64,000 bases of DNA, taken from Podospora pseudocomata. Taxonomy: Eukaryota > Ascomycota > Sordariomycetes > Sordariales > Podosporaceae. The notes beneath the pieces are model-generated. The model did not search any database and was not told the origin of the DNA. It saw only the letters and a list, made by a program, of their open reading frames with translations. The stretch lies in NCBI RefSeq assembly GCF_035222375.1, contig NW_026946366.1, forward strand, positions 930,001 to 994,000. Direction: 5' to 3'. How positions within the stretch are numbered: the stretch's first letter is position 1; each line of letters opens with the position of its first letter. The position numbers were made by a program, and so were the translations under genes. This document shows, piece by piece, positions 36,544 through 48,260 of this stretch.

Positions 36544-39316
36544 ATGGCGACCCAACAACCTTCTCCCCCGCAGCAGCCTCAAAATGGCATCGAAAATGGC
36601 GCCGGCACTCCCACGGCCACATACAAACGCGCGAGCCGCAAGGGAGCGCCCCGTCGCTTCAGCTGCCCCTACCCGGGCTGTGACAAGCTCTACTCGAGAG
36701 CCGAGCATCTCCAGCGTCACCAGTTGAACCGTGCGATCTGCTGTTTCCTGCGCGTGTGCGCCATCACCTGTAGCTGACCAAGACCTCAGATCAGCCCAAG
36801 GAGATCTTTCGTTGCGATGTACCGGGTGTACGTTTGACCCATTGATGCAAGACACACAGGACACTGACGATGCTGTGGAACAACAGTGCGAACAAAAGTT
36901 TGTACGAGCCGACCTTCTCGCCAGGCACAGGAAGAGGCATTCGTCGTCATACGTACCCCGAAACCGAATGCCCAGCTTCAGTGCCGTCAAGGACGAGTCA
37001 TCCGCCGCATCTGGAAGCGCCGTTCTGTCACCTACTCCTGGCGCCGAAAGTCGACCGTCGGTTCCGAATGCCCCTCACGATGCCGCCATCTTGCTGGCCC
37101 CCGAGCCGAGACCGCGCCAGCCTCCTACACTTCCAAATCCTCCCCCGCCGAGACTATCTACCCATCAGCCTGGTTGGCACCCCCAAATGCCCGAGATGGA
37201 GTGTAACATAATCAGGCCTAAGCCAGGGTATTACCCTCGTGAGGAGAGGCCGCCACAGCCGCAGAACCCCGTGTCGTACCGCGGCGTCGACGTCGAGTTT
37301 CCCCACGACGATATTTCCCACGAGAATTTTGCTGTCTGGCTGTTCGATCCACACGCCCCTTATGGCGACTTCAGTGTGTCTCACCTCCCATTCATGGATG
37401 GTGGGCTCGAGTCAACTCTGAACAACAACATTCACTACGACTACGAGTCACTGACCAGTGGTGGCCGGTCACAGCTCGAAACCCCTCCCCGCTTCGAGAA
37501 CGACGAGCTTTTGTCCGAGTTCCGAAGACAGGAAGTACTGCGCTGGTTCCATTCTTTCCGGCAGAAGCAGCCCAAGGCGGAGCCTCTGATTGCCAGTCTG
37601 GCGCAGCAGAACAGCAGCGGTGACATGCCTGCACTGAGTGTGGAGATGATGCGCGATTGTCTGCAGGAATACTGGGATCATGTATCTCCTCGATTACCCA
37701 TCGTACATCAGCCCACCTTCTTGAGCAACCGCTGTTCAATATTCCTCCTCATGGTCATGATATCGCTCGGTGCTATTTCTCTGCGTGGACGGGACACAAA
37801 TGGAAACCTGCCAGATTATGGTGGCTTTGCCGATGTCATGATCACCGGCGTGAGATGGGAGATTGTAACGGCGGAGGAAGCCTCCCCACCCGTGGCGCTC
37901 TGGGTCGCCCAGGCCTTGCTGTTGCTGGAGTTTTACGAGAAGATGTATTCTTCTCGGAAGCTCCACGAACGGGCGCATATTTACCATTCGGTGGCACTGA
38001 CACTCCTCCGTCGAGGAAGCCCCTTGATTGGGCGTTCAGGAAGCGAGTCCCCGCCGGAAGTGACCTCAGCCGATCATCCACACGGGGTGAGCCTCGACTC
38101 CCATACGTGGTGGTGTCGATGGGCGGAAACGGAAGCGATGCACCGGGTGGTATTTGCGGCCTTCATGATGGACATCATACATGCAGCAATGTTTGGCCAC
38201 GCTGCACAGATGGCTCCGCATGAGATACGGCTGCCACTCCCCTGTGACGATAACCTCTGGACCGCCTCGAACCCGGATACTGTACGGCAGCTCGATCAGA
38301 ATCTCCGGATGTATGGTGTAAAGACCATTTCGTTTCTGGACGGCCTGAAGCGTGCCCTTCATGGCAAGGAGGTCAAGACTCATTCGTTCGGCCGGATGAT
38401 CATCATGTGTGGTCTTCTCAGTGTTGGTTGGCATCTCAGCCACAGGGAAACACACCTCAAATGGCTGGACTTCACCAACCCACCGAGCGAGACCCAGGAC
38501 GGATGGAAGAAGATTCTTCTCAAGGCATACGACGACTGGAAGTACAGTTTCGACGTGGCGCAGGGCACGACGGGGAGTCCTGGAGTTGCGACTCCTGTTT
38601 CCCAGCCCTCTGGTGCCAACGGCCCCATCCACAGCGCCGCTGTCCTATACCATCTTGCTCAGCTGAGCTTGCACGTCGATATTGTCGACTGTCAGGTGTA
38701 TGCTGGAGCCAGGCGTCTTTTGGGTAGGAAGGTTTCGGTTCGGGACTACACCAACGTTGTTGCTCGCATGAAGCACTGGGCAACGTTGCCTACCACCCGC
38801 CACGCCGTGCTTCATTCCTTCAAGCTTCTTCACCGTGTGCTGGTCGACCCACGGAGAAGCAGCGGGAGCATCAGCAGCAGCGACCGTGACCGCATCGGTC
38901 TCGGGGGTGTTCACCTGCCCCCCATCGAGGTCCAGTCTTATTCCTGCCGCAGCGAGCCCGACCCTCACCGGCCATGGGTCATGTACTACGCTGCCCTGTG
39001 TATCTGGTCGTTTGTGCGTGCTATCAGCAAGCATGACTCGGTCCACGACATGAGCAGCCATCCTACTTCGCCGTTTCGGCCGCCGAAGGTGTTGCCGGTT
39101 AATTATCGGAGAGTGTCGGCTTATTTGTCGAATGTTGCGAATATGAACGAGTTGACGGAGGCTACGGCGGGGATGTTGGTGGATGGCTTGTCGGATTTGT
39201 TGGAGGCGCTGCATTCGATTTTTGCGGAGGCGTACTCGGAGTTGTTGCATGAGGCGCATGATCGGTTGAAGATTTGTAAGGAGATGCTGGCTTCTGTTGG
39301 GGCCTCTGGTCCGTGA
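36544..39316 (+). CDS. Transcription factor with two C2H2 fingers and a fungal-specific regulatory domain
   Basis: Three exons: 36544-36730, 36790-36827 (only 38 nt) and 36887-39316 (884 aa). Splicing assembles two adjacent zinc fingers. Finger 1 is C41-x4-C46-x12-H59-x3-H63, with the H63 codon split by intron 1. Finger 2 is C71-x4-C76-x12-H89-x3-H93, with C76 opening exon 3. A Pro-rich region follows, then a large helical region (about residues 330-800) consistent with the fungal-specific transcription factor domain (PF04082 type), for example EYWDHVSPRLPIVHQPTFL and the stretch after HTWWCRWAE. Target genes are unknown. The combination of C2H2 fingers with this domain occurs in fungal regulators of lipid and carbon metabolism. 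Confidence 0.87.
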
Positions 39317-40508
39317 AGAGGATTGGAGAAGATGTGTCTTGGGTAAGGGCTGGAATCTCTGGGGAGGAAGTGCGTATACCCCTTTATGATGTCGACTTGA
39401 TTTGAGATGACGGTATGTCGCCCTCGGTTAAACATGTGGAATATTGTCACTAACAAGTGGATGCACAAGCATTGGATATGGAACATGCATGTATCATCAA
39501 CTGGTATGGGAAGGCGATGTGTATGACGCCATGGTTTGGTAGGGCAAAATCAGGTCAGGTATTGGATGAGGGTAAACAGTCCGAGGCAACCCTGCTGGGT
39601 AGACTCTTTTGAATACAAAGTTTCTTGGTTCAAGTGACTGTCACCCCTGTGAATGAGGTTCATTCTCCTCTGGCTGGCCATCTTATAGGCGGCGGCGGCG
39701 AGTTCCCAGGTCACGCATTTGTCTCGATGCCTCTATCCAATTTCTGTCGCCGGAGGCCACGGAGGTAAATGGTCCTTGGGTGTTTGGCGTGTCATGTGTA
39801 GGTCTATGGACTTTGGACCGTATCACGGCTTTGATCTTGGGGTGCGTGATTTGGTATGTTGGGATGGGGGCAGAGGGGATGTTCATGAAGCTTTCTTGAC
39901 TACCCTAGGAGGTTGACTACCCTAGGACGTCTTCTCACTGCCTATCATGAAAGATCCTTCTCCGGCTTTTCGGTCGGTCCATTTAGCTTGCAGTGACTCT
40001 CACTTCCAAAATCCCTTCACAGACGGGTTAGGGTACCACCAGCTTCTTTCCATCTATTCTGTCACGCAGGGGCACATAACAGGCCACATATCAAGGTCAA
40101 AGCCAATGCAATAGGTGAAAATGGCCGAGGCTTTTCACCTGTGGAGACCTGTTGATTCAATCTTGGCCATTTCTTCCACAGGCGCCATGGCGGGCAGCGC
40201 TTCTGGATCTAAGCAATCCAAAGTCTGGAAACCGTAGAGTCGGAAGGCTTCTCTTCATTCATGCCACTGAAAACTTTACATCAGCCACCAGAAAAAAATG
40301 TCTCGTATGAAAAAAAAAAAGCGAGGTTCCTTCCTTTTTTTTCTTCGTCGGAAGCAGCGTCCATCCCATCACCAACCTAGGCAGCACATCTGTGACGTTC
40401 GTCAACCGACAACATCAAGTGCCAAGACAACATTCGTTCGAAGAACAACAATCAATTCATCACTACATATTCTATCCCGGTATACTGTGTTGTTCCACCA
40501 CCGCAACA
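39317..40508. other. Intergenic, no gene seen
   Basis: About 1.2 kb between the transcription factor and the next gene. Short ORFs on both strands lack coding character. A poly-A run (AAAAAAAAAA) lies near 40311-40320. Confidence 0.55.
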
Positions 40509-41108
40509 ATGCCCAAACCCAACCCCAACCGCGTCACCAAGCCGACTAAGTCCACCAACCCACCCCTCCCTCCCACCCCCCGCCGCCCAACCCCCCTCCT
40601 CTCCCACCTCACCCCAGAACAACATTCAGCCACAATAACCTCCCGCCTCTCAGGCGCCCCCGCCACAGGCGTCATCCCCCAGGGTTACAAACACCCCATC
40701 TCCGACCTCAGGTACGATCTACCCGAACATACCTGGGATTCCCTCCTCCTCAAATTCTACCGCCAAACCCAAGATTCCTACATCATGGAAGAAGAGATAA
40801 AAGCCGAAAGCGCAAGGCGCAACATCATGGGTGAACCCCCCTGTCAGAAAACACTAGAAGGGTTTGTCCCCTCGACTTACGACCCAGAGTATGACATGCC
40901 AGATTACAGCTTTGGGGCGATTCTGGAGAGGTATAAAAGGCAGAAGGAGGAGAGTTTTGTCACGGAGGAGGAGATCAAGGAGGAGCAGAGGGGGAGGTCG
41001 GAGAGGGCCGGGAGGTGGCGGATGGCGAGGAGGGAAGAGGAAAAGGAGGTGGAGGCGATGGGGGAGGAGCAGACACCGCCTGCTAGTCGGGATGGGTCTT
41101 TGTCTTAG
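40509..41108 (+). CDS. Hypothetical protein with an internal duplication
   Basis: Single exon, 199 aa, ATG at 40509; an in-frame extension to 40392 is open but lacks an ATG at its start. Not recognised. The N-terminal 40 residues are basic and Pro/Thr-rich, the C-terminus is a charged Glu/Arg helix. Two central segments are clearly duplicated: YDLPEHTWDSLLLKFYRQTQ followed by EEEIKAE, and YDMPDYSFGAILERYKRQKE followed by EEEIKEE. No signal peptide or membrane segment is visible. A further open stretch of 74 codons begins 19 bases downstream (41127-41351) and may be untranslated or a missed exon. Confidence 0.6.
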   Translation: MPKPNPNRVTKPTKSTNPPLPPTPRRPTPLLSHLTPEQHSATITSRLSGAPATGVIPQGYKHPISDLRYDLPEHTWDSLLLKFYRQTQDSYIMEEEIKAESARRNIMGEPPCQKTLEGFVPSTYDPEYDMPDYSFGAILERYKRQKEESFVTEEEIKEEQRGRSERAGRWRMARREEEKEVEAMGEEQTPPASRDGSLS

Positions 41109-42216
41109 GAGGGCAGAGGGACGCCAATGGCGGAGGGGAATGGTAATTACCAGCTGCAGCGGCAGTGTCGGTGTGTGATCACCCCCTCTCCCATGCCTCA
41201 GCAGGTTGTTGCTGACCGGCAGGGATACCACCAGTATGCTCGCCCCCCTGCCACCCCGCCTGACAGAGAACCGGGTAAGGAGACGGTAGAGTGGGATGAG
41301 TGGATGTGCAGACAGCTCGCGGCGTATTTACTGAATGGCACGCCCGAGTGAGGTGTCCAGGGGGATAGTGCGAGGAGAGAAGAGATCTGTCGACAGCGAG
41401 CGGGATTCGGTTGTATCACCACTCGAGGGCCAGGAGAAACCTTGGAAGCTTGGAGTCTCACGGTTGTAGTGTAAGTTCCAGCTAGTGAACGTTTCTGTGT
41501 TTGAGGCTGTTAGTGGCGCCGGTTTGCGCGCCGGTTGAGCCTGAGGCTCGACGTTGAGTTGTGGGCGGGACTGGAAGGAGGATGTGGAGGAAAGGTTTTT
41601 GCCAAAGGGCAAGGCTAGTGTGAGATTTCGTGGACGGTTAGGGTGTGGCTTGCGGATTATGGGGTTTGGTTGTTGGAAAGGCTTCATTGTTGGATGGTAC
41701 AAGTTGGTCTAGGGGTGGAGGTTGGATGAGATGGTTTGGGTTGGCGTTGATGAAGTTGGGTTTGGTGCAGTGGTGCTTAGACTTATATACCCGCTCGGCT
41801 TCAGCAATACAACACATCAAGTGGTTTGACAGGGTTATTTGGCAGTTTCGGAGTCTTCCTCACGTTTCTTGCGATACCCCTGGTTTTCTTTGCATTGTCG
41901 ATTTAGTTCATCGTCACACTATATCAATGGGGACAAAGTTTGTTTCAAAAATCACCACATGTGATAATGATATGTGATGAGTGGCTAGTGATGATCATCC
42001 TGACAAAATTAAACAAAGAAGAGTTCATGAAGGAGTGTCGGTAAATCTGTCATATCTTATATCCATCCATCCATCCCAACCAGCGGTCCCAGGCTCATCT
42101 CAAGATGTGATCATCAACCCATAAATCCCCTATTCGCAATTCTCCTTATTCACAGTCCTCCCAGTGGCTTGTGCGCTTCAGTGCTCGGAGCCTTGCCCCG
42201 TTGGTTTGAGGAGCAT
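41109..42216. other. Intergenic, weak ORFs only
   Basis: 1.1 kb with a few open stretches on both strands (for example 41127-41351 plus, 41328-41702 minus) that I cannot support as genes. Repeated CCAT (ATCCATCCATCCATCCC) at about 42061-42077. Confidence 0.5.
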
Positions 42217-42586
42217 TTAGCAAAAGCTGCCCAAAACGGGTCCCAGAGCAGGGAGTGATTCGACACAGCCGCAAAGCTGTTGAATGTTAGAGACGAAAGA
42301 GCTAGATATCGTCCAACCAAGAAAGGGCTTCACGTACAGGAGCGATATTGGTGACACCGCCAAGGCAGGCTGCGATATTGCTGAGATTCAAAGTTGGAAT
42401 GGCACCAAGCAGGCAAAGAGCCTGGGAGAGAGGGATGCCGACGAGGCTGTTGATGCAGGTGTTGACGTCCACTGGAGGAAGGGTGACCTGGCGGTCGACA
42501 AGGACGGGGGCAGTGTCCACCTGGGCGGGGGCAGCAAGGCCGGTGGTGGCGACGGCGAGGGGAAGGAAGATCTTGGAGAACTGCAT
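42217..42586 (-). CDS. Small secreted cysteine protein, 102 aa
   Basis: Exons 42338-42586 and 42217-42276 (intron GTACGT...CAACAG, 61 nt). Reading on past the donor reaches a stop soon after and would lose the last three cysteines; the spliced form ends PLCGCVESLPALGPVLGSFC. A clear signal peptide (FSKIFLPLAVATTGLA) is followed by a short pro-like segment ending VDR. The mature part is hydrophobic with six Cys (NTC, ALC, AAC, LCGC, final C). Size and hydrophobicity recall hydrophobin-like or antimicrobial-type secreted proteins, but the eight-Cys hydrophobin pattern is absent. Function unknown. Confidence 0.75.
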
Positions 42587-44093
42587 TTTGATGGTGGCAG
42601 GTGGTAATAGATATTGAGAGGATGTAGGTACTGGTGGTAATGATGTTGTTGGAAAGGTGGTAAAGATACTTGAAGGCTTGAGTGCTGATGGAGAGAAAAG
42701 AGTTGAGATGTTGTTGGGGATGGCGTGCGCTCCTTTATAGTATTTTCCGGTCTCCCATCATCGGTCTCCCTCATCGGATCCTGTCCTCCCATGGAGGTGA
42801 AGTCGGATACGGAGCAGAGCGCAACGTGACTTCGGTTATTGGTTCAGCTCTCTTCGACCACCACTATCCTTTGGAGTTGATGTCGGAACGCACATCTCAA
42901 GGGGGTTCTGAACCCCACCTCGCATCATGAGGTGCCTTCGTTTCCGAGGCCTGCATAGTCACAAGGCGGTGCTCAACTGGAGTATCGACAGCGGCAAGTC
43001 GACAACACTGTGTGGTAGACGAAAGCAAACCCTCCTGCAGAATGCATCTTTTTCAAGGACAACTTCCTGAACTTGACTCCCAACAGAATTCTGAGAAAAT
43101 CCTACAGATTAGTCAAGGCCATCCATCTTCACGCATATACTGTTCCTAGCTGGTAGTGATACACAGCATAGCAGGGAACAAGACACTCGGTGAGCAACCA
43201 CCTCGTGAATAGGGGGGTGCCTGACAGGGCAAAAGAAAACAATGACACCTCGGCTGTGGTCGGCGGCAGCTTGCACAGAATGGCTCGCTTCGGCACGAAC
43301 AGATGAAGGAAGTCGGCCGGCAGCGTGGCCCATGGGGGGTGGTAATCCGTCGGGATCAGCCGCCATCATGGCCCATCGGATACGAGTTACACCAATAGAT
43401 ACACCACACAACCGCTTTAGGCCTCGTCAGCAAAATATGACAGAATTCGACGATAAAAGCCGGAAGCACGGCAATTTGCCGCCGCACCAACGAACAAGCA
43501 AGCACGTTGAGGGCCCTCATCCATGCAGCGGCGGTGTGTTGCAGAAGGCTGCTTCTTTTCTGGAAGTGAGGCCGGCCAAAATCAATGGTCGAGATCCCGT
43601 CACTCACCACCAACCAGCTTCCGGCTCAGCGCTTGCCAGTCCCAGGTCCGCCAGGCCCTACAAAAGTTCCATCGAGTTCGATAAAACATTGGACGACATT
43701 ACATTCTTGGCGCGATCCCTATTCTTGTTCTTGGTTCATGTGGCTTTCATACCAAGAGGAAGTTGGTGTATGAACTCGGTTATTTCGGGCTTGGAGGTGA
43801 ACAAGTCTGAACCCTTCGACAGCCAACAAAGCCAGGAAGTGAGGATTCTACACCCTCATTAGCATCCTATCTGCAAGCCGAGAGTCTTCATCTGTTTGCG
43901 TACACTTTTAGAGATAATACCCAAAAGAAACACCCCCGCATGCTCCTCATGTGGACAATCCGAGACCCTTCTTTCCGAGACCTCCGCTTGCCGCCTCAAA
44001 CAGTGTGCAACAGCAGCAGCAACTGACACTGGAATATCATTGAGCTGGCGGCAATGGACGTCGAGTGCAGAGGTCCAGACCGAAATCGACCGA
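42587..44093. other. Intergenic, no supported gene
   Basis: 1.5 kb. A 206-codon open stretch at 43242-43862 (plus) has no domain, no plausible start context and a composition unlike neighbouring genes, so it is not called. Confidence 0.5.
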
Positions 44094-44916
44094 TTACTCC
44101 TTGATCTCGCGTTTGTGAAAGACACCTGCAAAAGAACCAAATCAGCAACCTGAGCAAAAGCTGGATCCTTGATGAGCATCAAACAGGAATCAAAGGTCCA
44201 AGCACCCAACATTCAGATTTCCCTTCCTGACAAACCCCAAGACCTTCTCCCACCAACAATCCTCCACACTATCGAATCCTTCGTGACAATTTCCCAACCT
44301 CACTCGGACGAAATTTCCCTCGCAAGAAAAAAAAGCACACCTACCATTGATCTCAGGCATCCAAGAAGCCCTCTCCTTGCAAAAGAACTCCCCCTTTGGC
44401 GGGATATTTTCTGGCTCATCAAGAGACCCCCACATGACATACCGAAACTTGTCGGCTGCTTCTTTCTGCCATTTCTCGATTAGTCCATTGTGTACGTAAA
44501 GCCATCCTTCAGTATCATATCTCCCTCAAAACATCGAGATCCAAAAAACCATCTCGAAGTCCTGACAGTCAAGTTGGCTGTCCCATCACTCCCCCAAATA
44601 CGGGATGCAATCAAGAGGGCGAGAAGGTACTTACACCATACTCGCAAATGAAAACCCCACACTCCCCGCAAAACTCCCTCGTCACCCCGTTCTGCTGCGT
44701 GTACTTCTTGAGCGTCTCTGTCCCGTCATTGTACGAGAAAGCATCCAAGGCAACCTTGGCTGTGAGTCCGTAATTTGTCCCAAAGGCTCGCTTGCAGGAC
44801 TTGCAGTGACAGAGTGTTGTCCGAGCATCTTCCACCGAGTTGAGGGTGAGGGTGTACTGGACGGTTTTGCAGGTGCAGCCTCCTTTGAGTTGGGTCTTGG
44901 AGTGAGAGGAGGACAT
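44094..44916 (-). CDS. GFA-type (CENP-V/GFA) zinc-binding protein
   Basis: Three exons: 44635-44916, 44345-44465 and 44094-44125 (144 aa, all in phase). The family is named for glutathione-dependent formaldehyde-activating enzymes; most fungal members are of unknown activity. Zinc ligands are visible in GGCTCKTVQY, TLCHCKSCKRAFG and REFCGECGVFICEYG. After the first intron the protein continues KEAADKFRYVMWGSLDEPE, a usual family block, and ends GVFHKREIKE in the tiny third exon. The start at 44916 (SSSHSKTQ) is preferred over an in-frame extension to 45228, which has a Thr repeat and no family similarity. Confidence 0.85.
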
Positions 44917-45413
44917 TGTGCGTGCTTGAGGGTAGAAATTGATGGGGTGGTGAGTGGTGATCTTGGTGGTGGTGGTGGTGGTAGTGGTGACTAGTGTGGA
45001 CTTGATTCGAAGGAGGGAGAGGATGCAGGTGTGCGCATTGATGAGTTGCCAATTCCTGGGAAAGAAAAGAAATGGATGGTTGTTGATGGCTGGAGAGATC
45101 GAAGTCGCGTGGCTTGTGGGATAGGGGGCCTGTGGTGGGTGGTGTCCTTTTGTGACGTCATTGATTTCGCTGCTTGGTTGAAGTGAGTACTTTCGACATC
45201 CCACTTCTCTCACAGTCTCACTCATCATCCCTCCTACCTCTCAGGTCGAAAACCCTCTTCCTAATTAGGACCTGGCTCTTTACATTCTGGTTTCTCTTGC
45301 ATTTTGCATGCCATTCATCGCATACATCCCTCTACTGATCAACTCTGTCTTGGAGTCGCCCATCCATCTCCTTCTTGAATGGTAGCCACGATACTACCTA
45401 CATCCAATCAGAA

Positions 45414-45513
45414 GCCCGATTAGCTCAGCTGGTTAGAGCGTCGTACTAATATTACTCTGTTTGAGTCATATCAAGTCATGCGAAGGTCAACAGTTCAATC
45501 CTGTTATTGGGCA
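45414..45513 (+). tRNA. tRNA-Ile(AAT) with a 26-nt intron
   Basis: Acceptor stem GCCCGAT/ATTGGGC, D arm GCTCAGCTGGTTAGAGC, anticodon stem TCGTA/TGCGA with loop CTAATA giving anticodon AAT, T arm AACAG-TTCAATC-CTGTT. The intron is 45452-45477, one base after the anticodon. The T loop has A where most tRNAs have G (TTCAATC instead of TTCGATC), which also weakens the internal B box. Followed by a T-rich run at 45519-45548 that can terminate RNA polymerase III. Confidence 0.75.
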
Positions 45514-45519
45514 CATTCT

Positions 45520-45550
45520 TTTTCTTTTTCATTTTTATTTTATTTTTTAC
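45520..45550 (+). terminator. Probable RNA polymerase III terminator of tRNA-Ile
   Basis: Several runs of four or more T begin within about 10 bases of the tRNA 3' end, the standard Pol III stop signal. Confidence 0.6.
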
Positions 45551-45640
45551 TCTCTATCGAGTCATTAATTATTTCTCATAATTCTGATAATGAACGCTAA
45601 TGCTATGGTTTTGTTACCCATCCCTCATTTTATCCTTCCC

Positions 45641-47185
45641 TTACTCAACAAGCTTGGTACCCCTGATCACAACACCAGCCTTGACAATCTGGCCGTTACC
45701 AACATCAAACTCCTTGAGCAAAGCCAAGTTCTCCGACGCAAGGACCTCCTCAAGAGGCACCTCAACAGCGCCAATCTCGTTCTTGCCATCCATCAGGGCA
45801 ATTCTTACAGGAGCAGCACCTTCGATGCTGCCAGAGAGAGGAATGCGGAAAGTGTTGTCAAAGTGAGGGTTCTGGATATCCTCAGCACCGCCCGGAACAT
45901 CACACTTGACGACGGTCTGGAACTTGTGCGCGCCCCAGGTGATGGCGACGCTGGGCTTGAGCTGCTCGCGAGCACCCTTGAGGTTCTTGACAGCAGCAAC
46001 AAGGACGGCGAGCAAGCCCTTGATCTCTGCGGGGTTCTCCTCGCCGATGATGCTGGTGGCATCGGGGATGAATTGGTAGTATTTGCCGCTGACAGTAAGC
46101 TTGCCCGCGGTCTCCTCGCCCTTGTGCATGAGGGTAAGATCCTGCTTCTGACCATGAGCCAGGAGGAGATTCTTGACGGTGATGGTGGCGAGGCCAATGT
46201 CATCGTCGGAAGCGGTGTCTGAGTCCTTGACATCCAAAGCCAGCAACTGATCGTGATCAGAGACGATAAAGTCTCTGGTCTCGTTCCACTCGGGGTGGTG
46301 GTTGTCCTTGACCGTGGCTGTCTTCCAGCCGGGAGTCTCGCCTGAGAGGGAGGTGGTGACGTAGCAGTCTGGGACATCGTGGACGAGCTTCTTGAAAATG
46401 TTCTTGGACTTGAGCTCCTCACCAAAGTTGCTTCCTGACTCGATGGTGAGACGGACGACACCGACTGGGAGCTGGTAGGTCTTGAAGTAATCGTTGAATG
46501 GGTCAAGCTTCACGAGGAAGCGGTTAGGAAGGACGGCCATGCCGGCAATGATGGACTGGACGACCTTGCGGACGCAAGAGTCGATGAAGCCAAGATTGGC
46601 AATGTTGGCGCCATCTGTGTAGTTAAACTTGAGGTAAGGGGGGTTGATGAAGGAGACTTGGGCGGCGCCAATCTGCGAGTCTGTTAGTAAGGCATGCCTA
46701 GACTCGCTCCAAAGAACCTCGGTCAACTTACAAGAGGGATCACATTGGTGATTGGGCAGAGCAGGATAGATAGTCTGCCACTCAGCTTGACGTGCTCGAC
46801 GCCCACCTTAGGGATCATCTTTCCGTCCATCTCGATATCGCAGCTGCCATCCCAGTTGACATCCAAGTCCAGCTTGATACCACCGTTGTCAACCTTGTGC
46901 ACATCCACGTTGGAGAAGGTCATGGGCTGAACGCCCAAGTCAATCTTGGCGAAGTGAAGTGTGTTCAGGGGAGCAGGAAGCATCTGCGCGAACATGGGCT
47001 CAGCAATCTGCTTGATCATGGCGCCACCGGCAACACAGATATTGGGCCATAGGTGACCAACGAGGTCGTTCAGGAAACCTGTATGTTTGTCAGTTGAATC
47101 CCGAGTCTTTTTTGTGGTTGGAACATGACATACCCGCTGACTCGGGACCGCCAGAGGCAGTGAGAGTCTCTACTAGGGACGCCAT
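45641..47185 (-). CDS. Tricalbin/extended-synaptotagmin-like SMP-C2 lipid-transfer protein
   Basis: Three exons: 47134-47185, 46732-47078 and 45641-46672 (476 aa, in phase). The N-terminal half resembles an SMP lipid-binding module (APLNTLHFAKIDLGVQPM, VDNGGIKLDLDVNWDG, CPITNVIPL, INPPYLKFNYTDGANI, then VLPNRFLVKLDP). A C2 domain follows (GVVRLTIESGSNF, TPGWKTATVKDNHHPEWNET, DHDQLLALDVKDSD). The C-terminal part resembles a second, less typical C2 fold (GLLAVLVAAVKNLKGA). Such proteins tether ER to plasma membrane and move phospholipids. No N-terminal ER hairpin is seen, so this is a short, apparently soluble version compared with yeast tricalbins (over 1000 aa). Confidence 0.85.
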
Positions 47186-48260
47186 GGTGTGTGATGTGTG
47201 TGAGACTAGGGGACCGTAACTAGGGAATAGGCCGCAACTAGCAGAGTCAACTTTGAAGAAGTTAAAATATGGCAGATAGACAGCAACGAGTTGGGCAAAC
47301 GTATCATATATACCCAAACCGGGTCTGGCTGTGCACAGCAACGCGAAGAGGGAGCAGGAGGAGGGGCTGCGGGGTCCTAGGGCCCGCTGCCTTGGCATCC
47401 GATCAGTTGTGGACTTTCGATAGCAATCGCTTGGCGGTGGGGTGATACGAGTGACGTCAAACTCTTGCCATGCATACGGTGACGAGTGGTTTTTTCTGTT
47501 TGGACTGATTTCAACAAATCATTGAGGCCAAAACAAGCACAAGGGCCAAGATCCGGTCATCTTGGCTCATGGTTTCAGGTAGGAATGTTGGGCTTGGAAG
47601 CACGCTGACGTTGCAGCTGGGGAAGTCGGGCAGTGCAGGAGCAAAAGAGCTGAAGGGTGGAGTATGCCGAATTCGGAAAAGTGAGGGTATTCCCAGCTGA
47701 GTCAGGAGTGGGGATGTTCGTTGTTTGCGGAGGCCACCGCCAGGCCACCCCCGGTGGACGGCTCAACAAAAAATGGAGAGACTCGTTTGCTGCGTGTTGC
47801 TGATTTTTGCTGATCTCATAAACAAACAATCAATAAGCTTTCCATTCGACTCTTGAGGAGCGGCCTTCAAACGACCCGGAGATCGTGACGATAGCAGCGT
47901 CTAATCACGGTGTGCTGCGAACAATCGTCCCTATCAATAAGGCCCAAGCATATGCGCCCAACGGTCGATCGATTGGCGGTTTAGCAGGGGTTATTGAAGG
48001 GAAATGCGACCTGAATTCAGGGGTTCAGGGGCGAGTGAGAGGTAGGTAATAAACAACCCCAGGCATACAACAGACTATGGAAGTTTCGCGAATAATCACA
48101 GATCAAAAGTTCAAGATTTTGGGACAAGTTCAATAACTTGTTAAGAAAATACGATTAAGATCATTGATCAGATTCAGGCTCACATTCTATTGTTAGAGGC
48201 CAGCTCTTCATTATCTCCAGGAGTGGTATTTTTGGCAACTAAAACCTACCTTGTCAGTGT
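47186..48260. other. Intergenic, no gene seen
   Basis: About 1.1 kb upstream of the SMP-C2 gene and downstream of the RING gene; no supported feature. Confidence 0.55.

Noticed and set aside
38066-39259. Long minus-strand frames (188 and 204 codons)
   Set aside because: Antisense shadows of the transcription-factor gene.
43242-43862. 206-codon plus-strand frame
   Set aside because: No homology cues, odd composition and no plausible start context; treated as non-coding.
45805-46506. 233-codon minus-strand frame with Ser/Arg-rich composition
   Set aside because: Out-of-frame shadow of the SMP-C2 gene.
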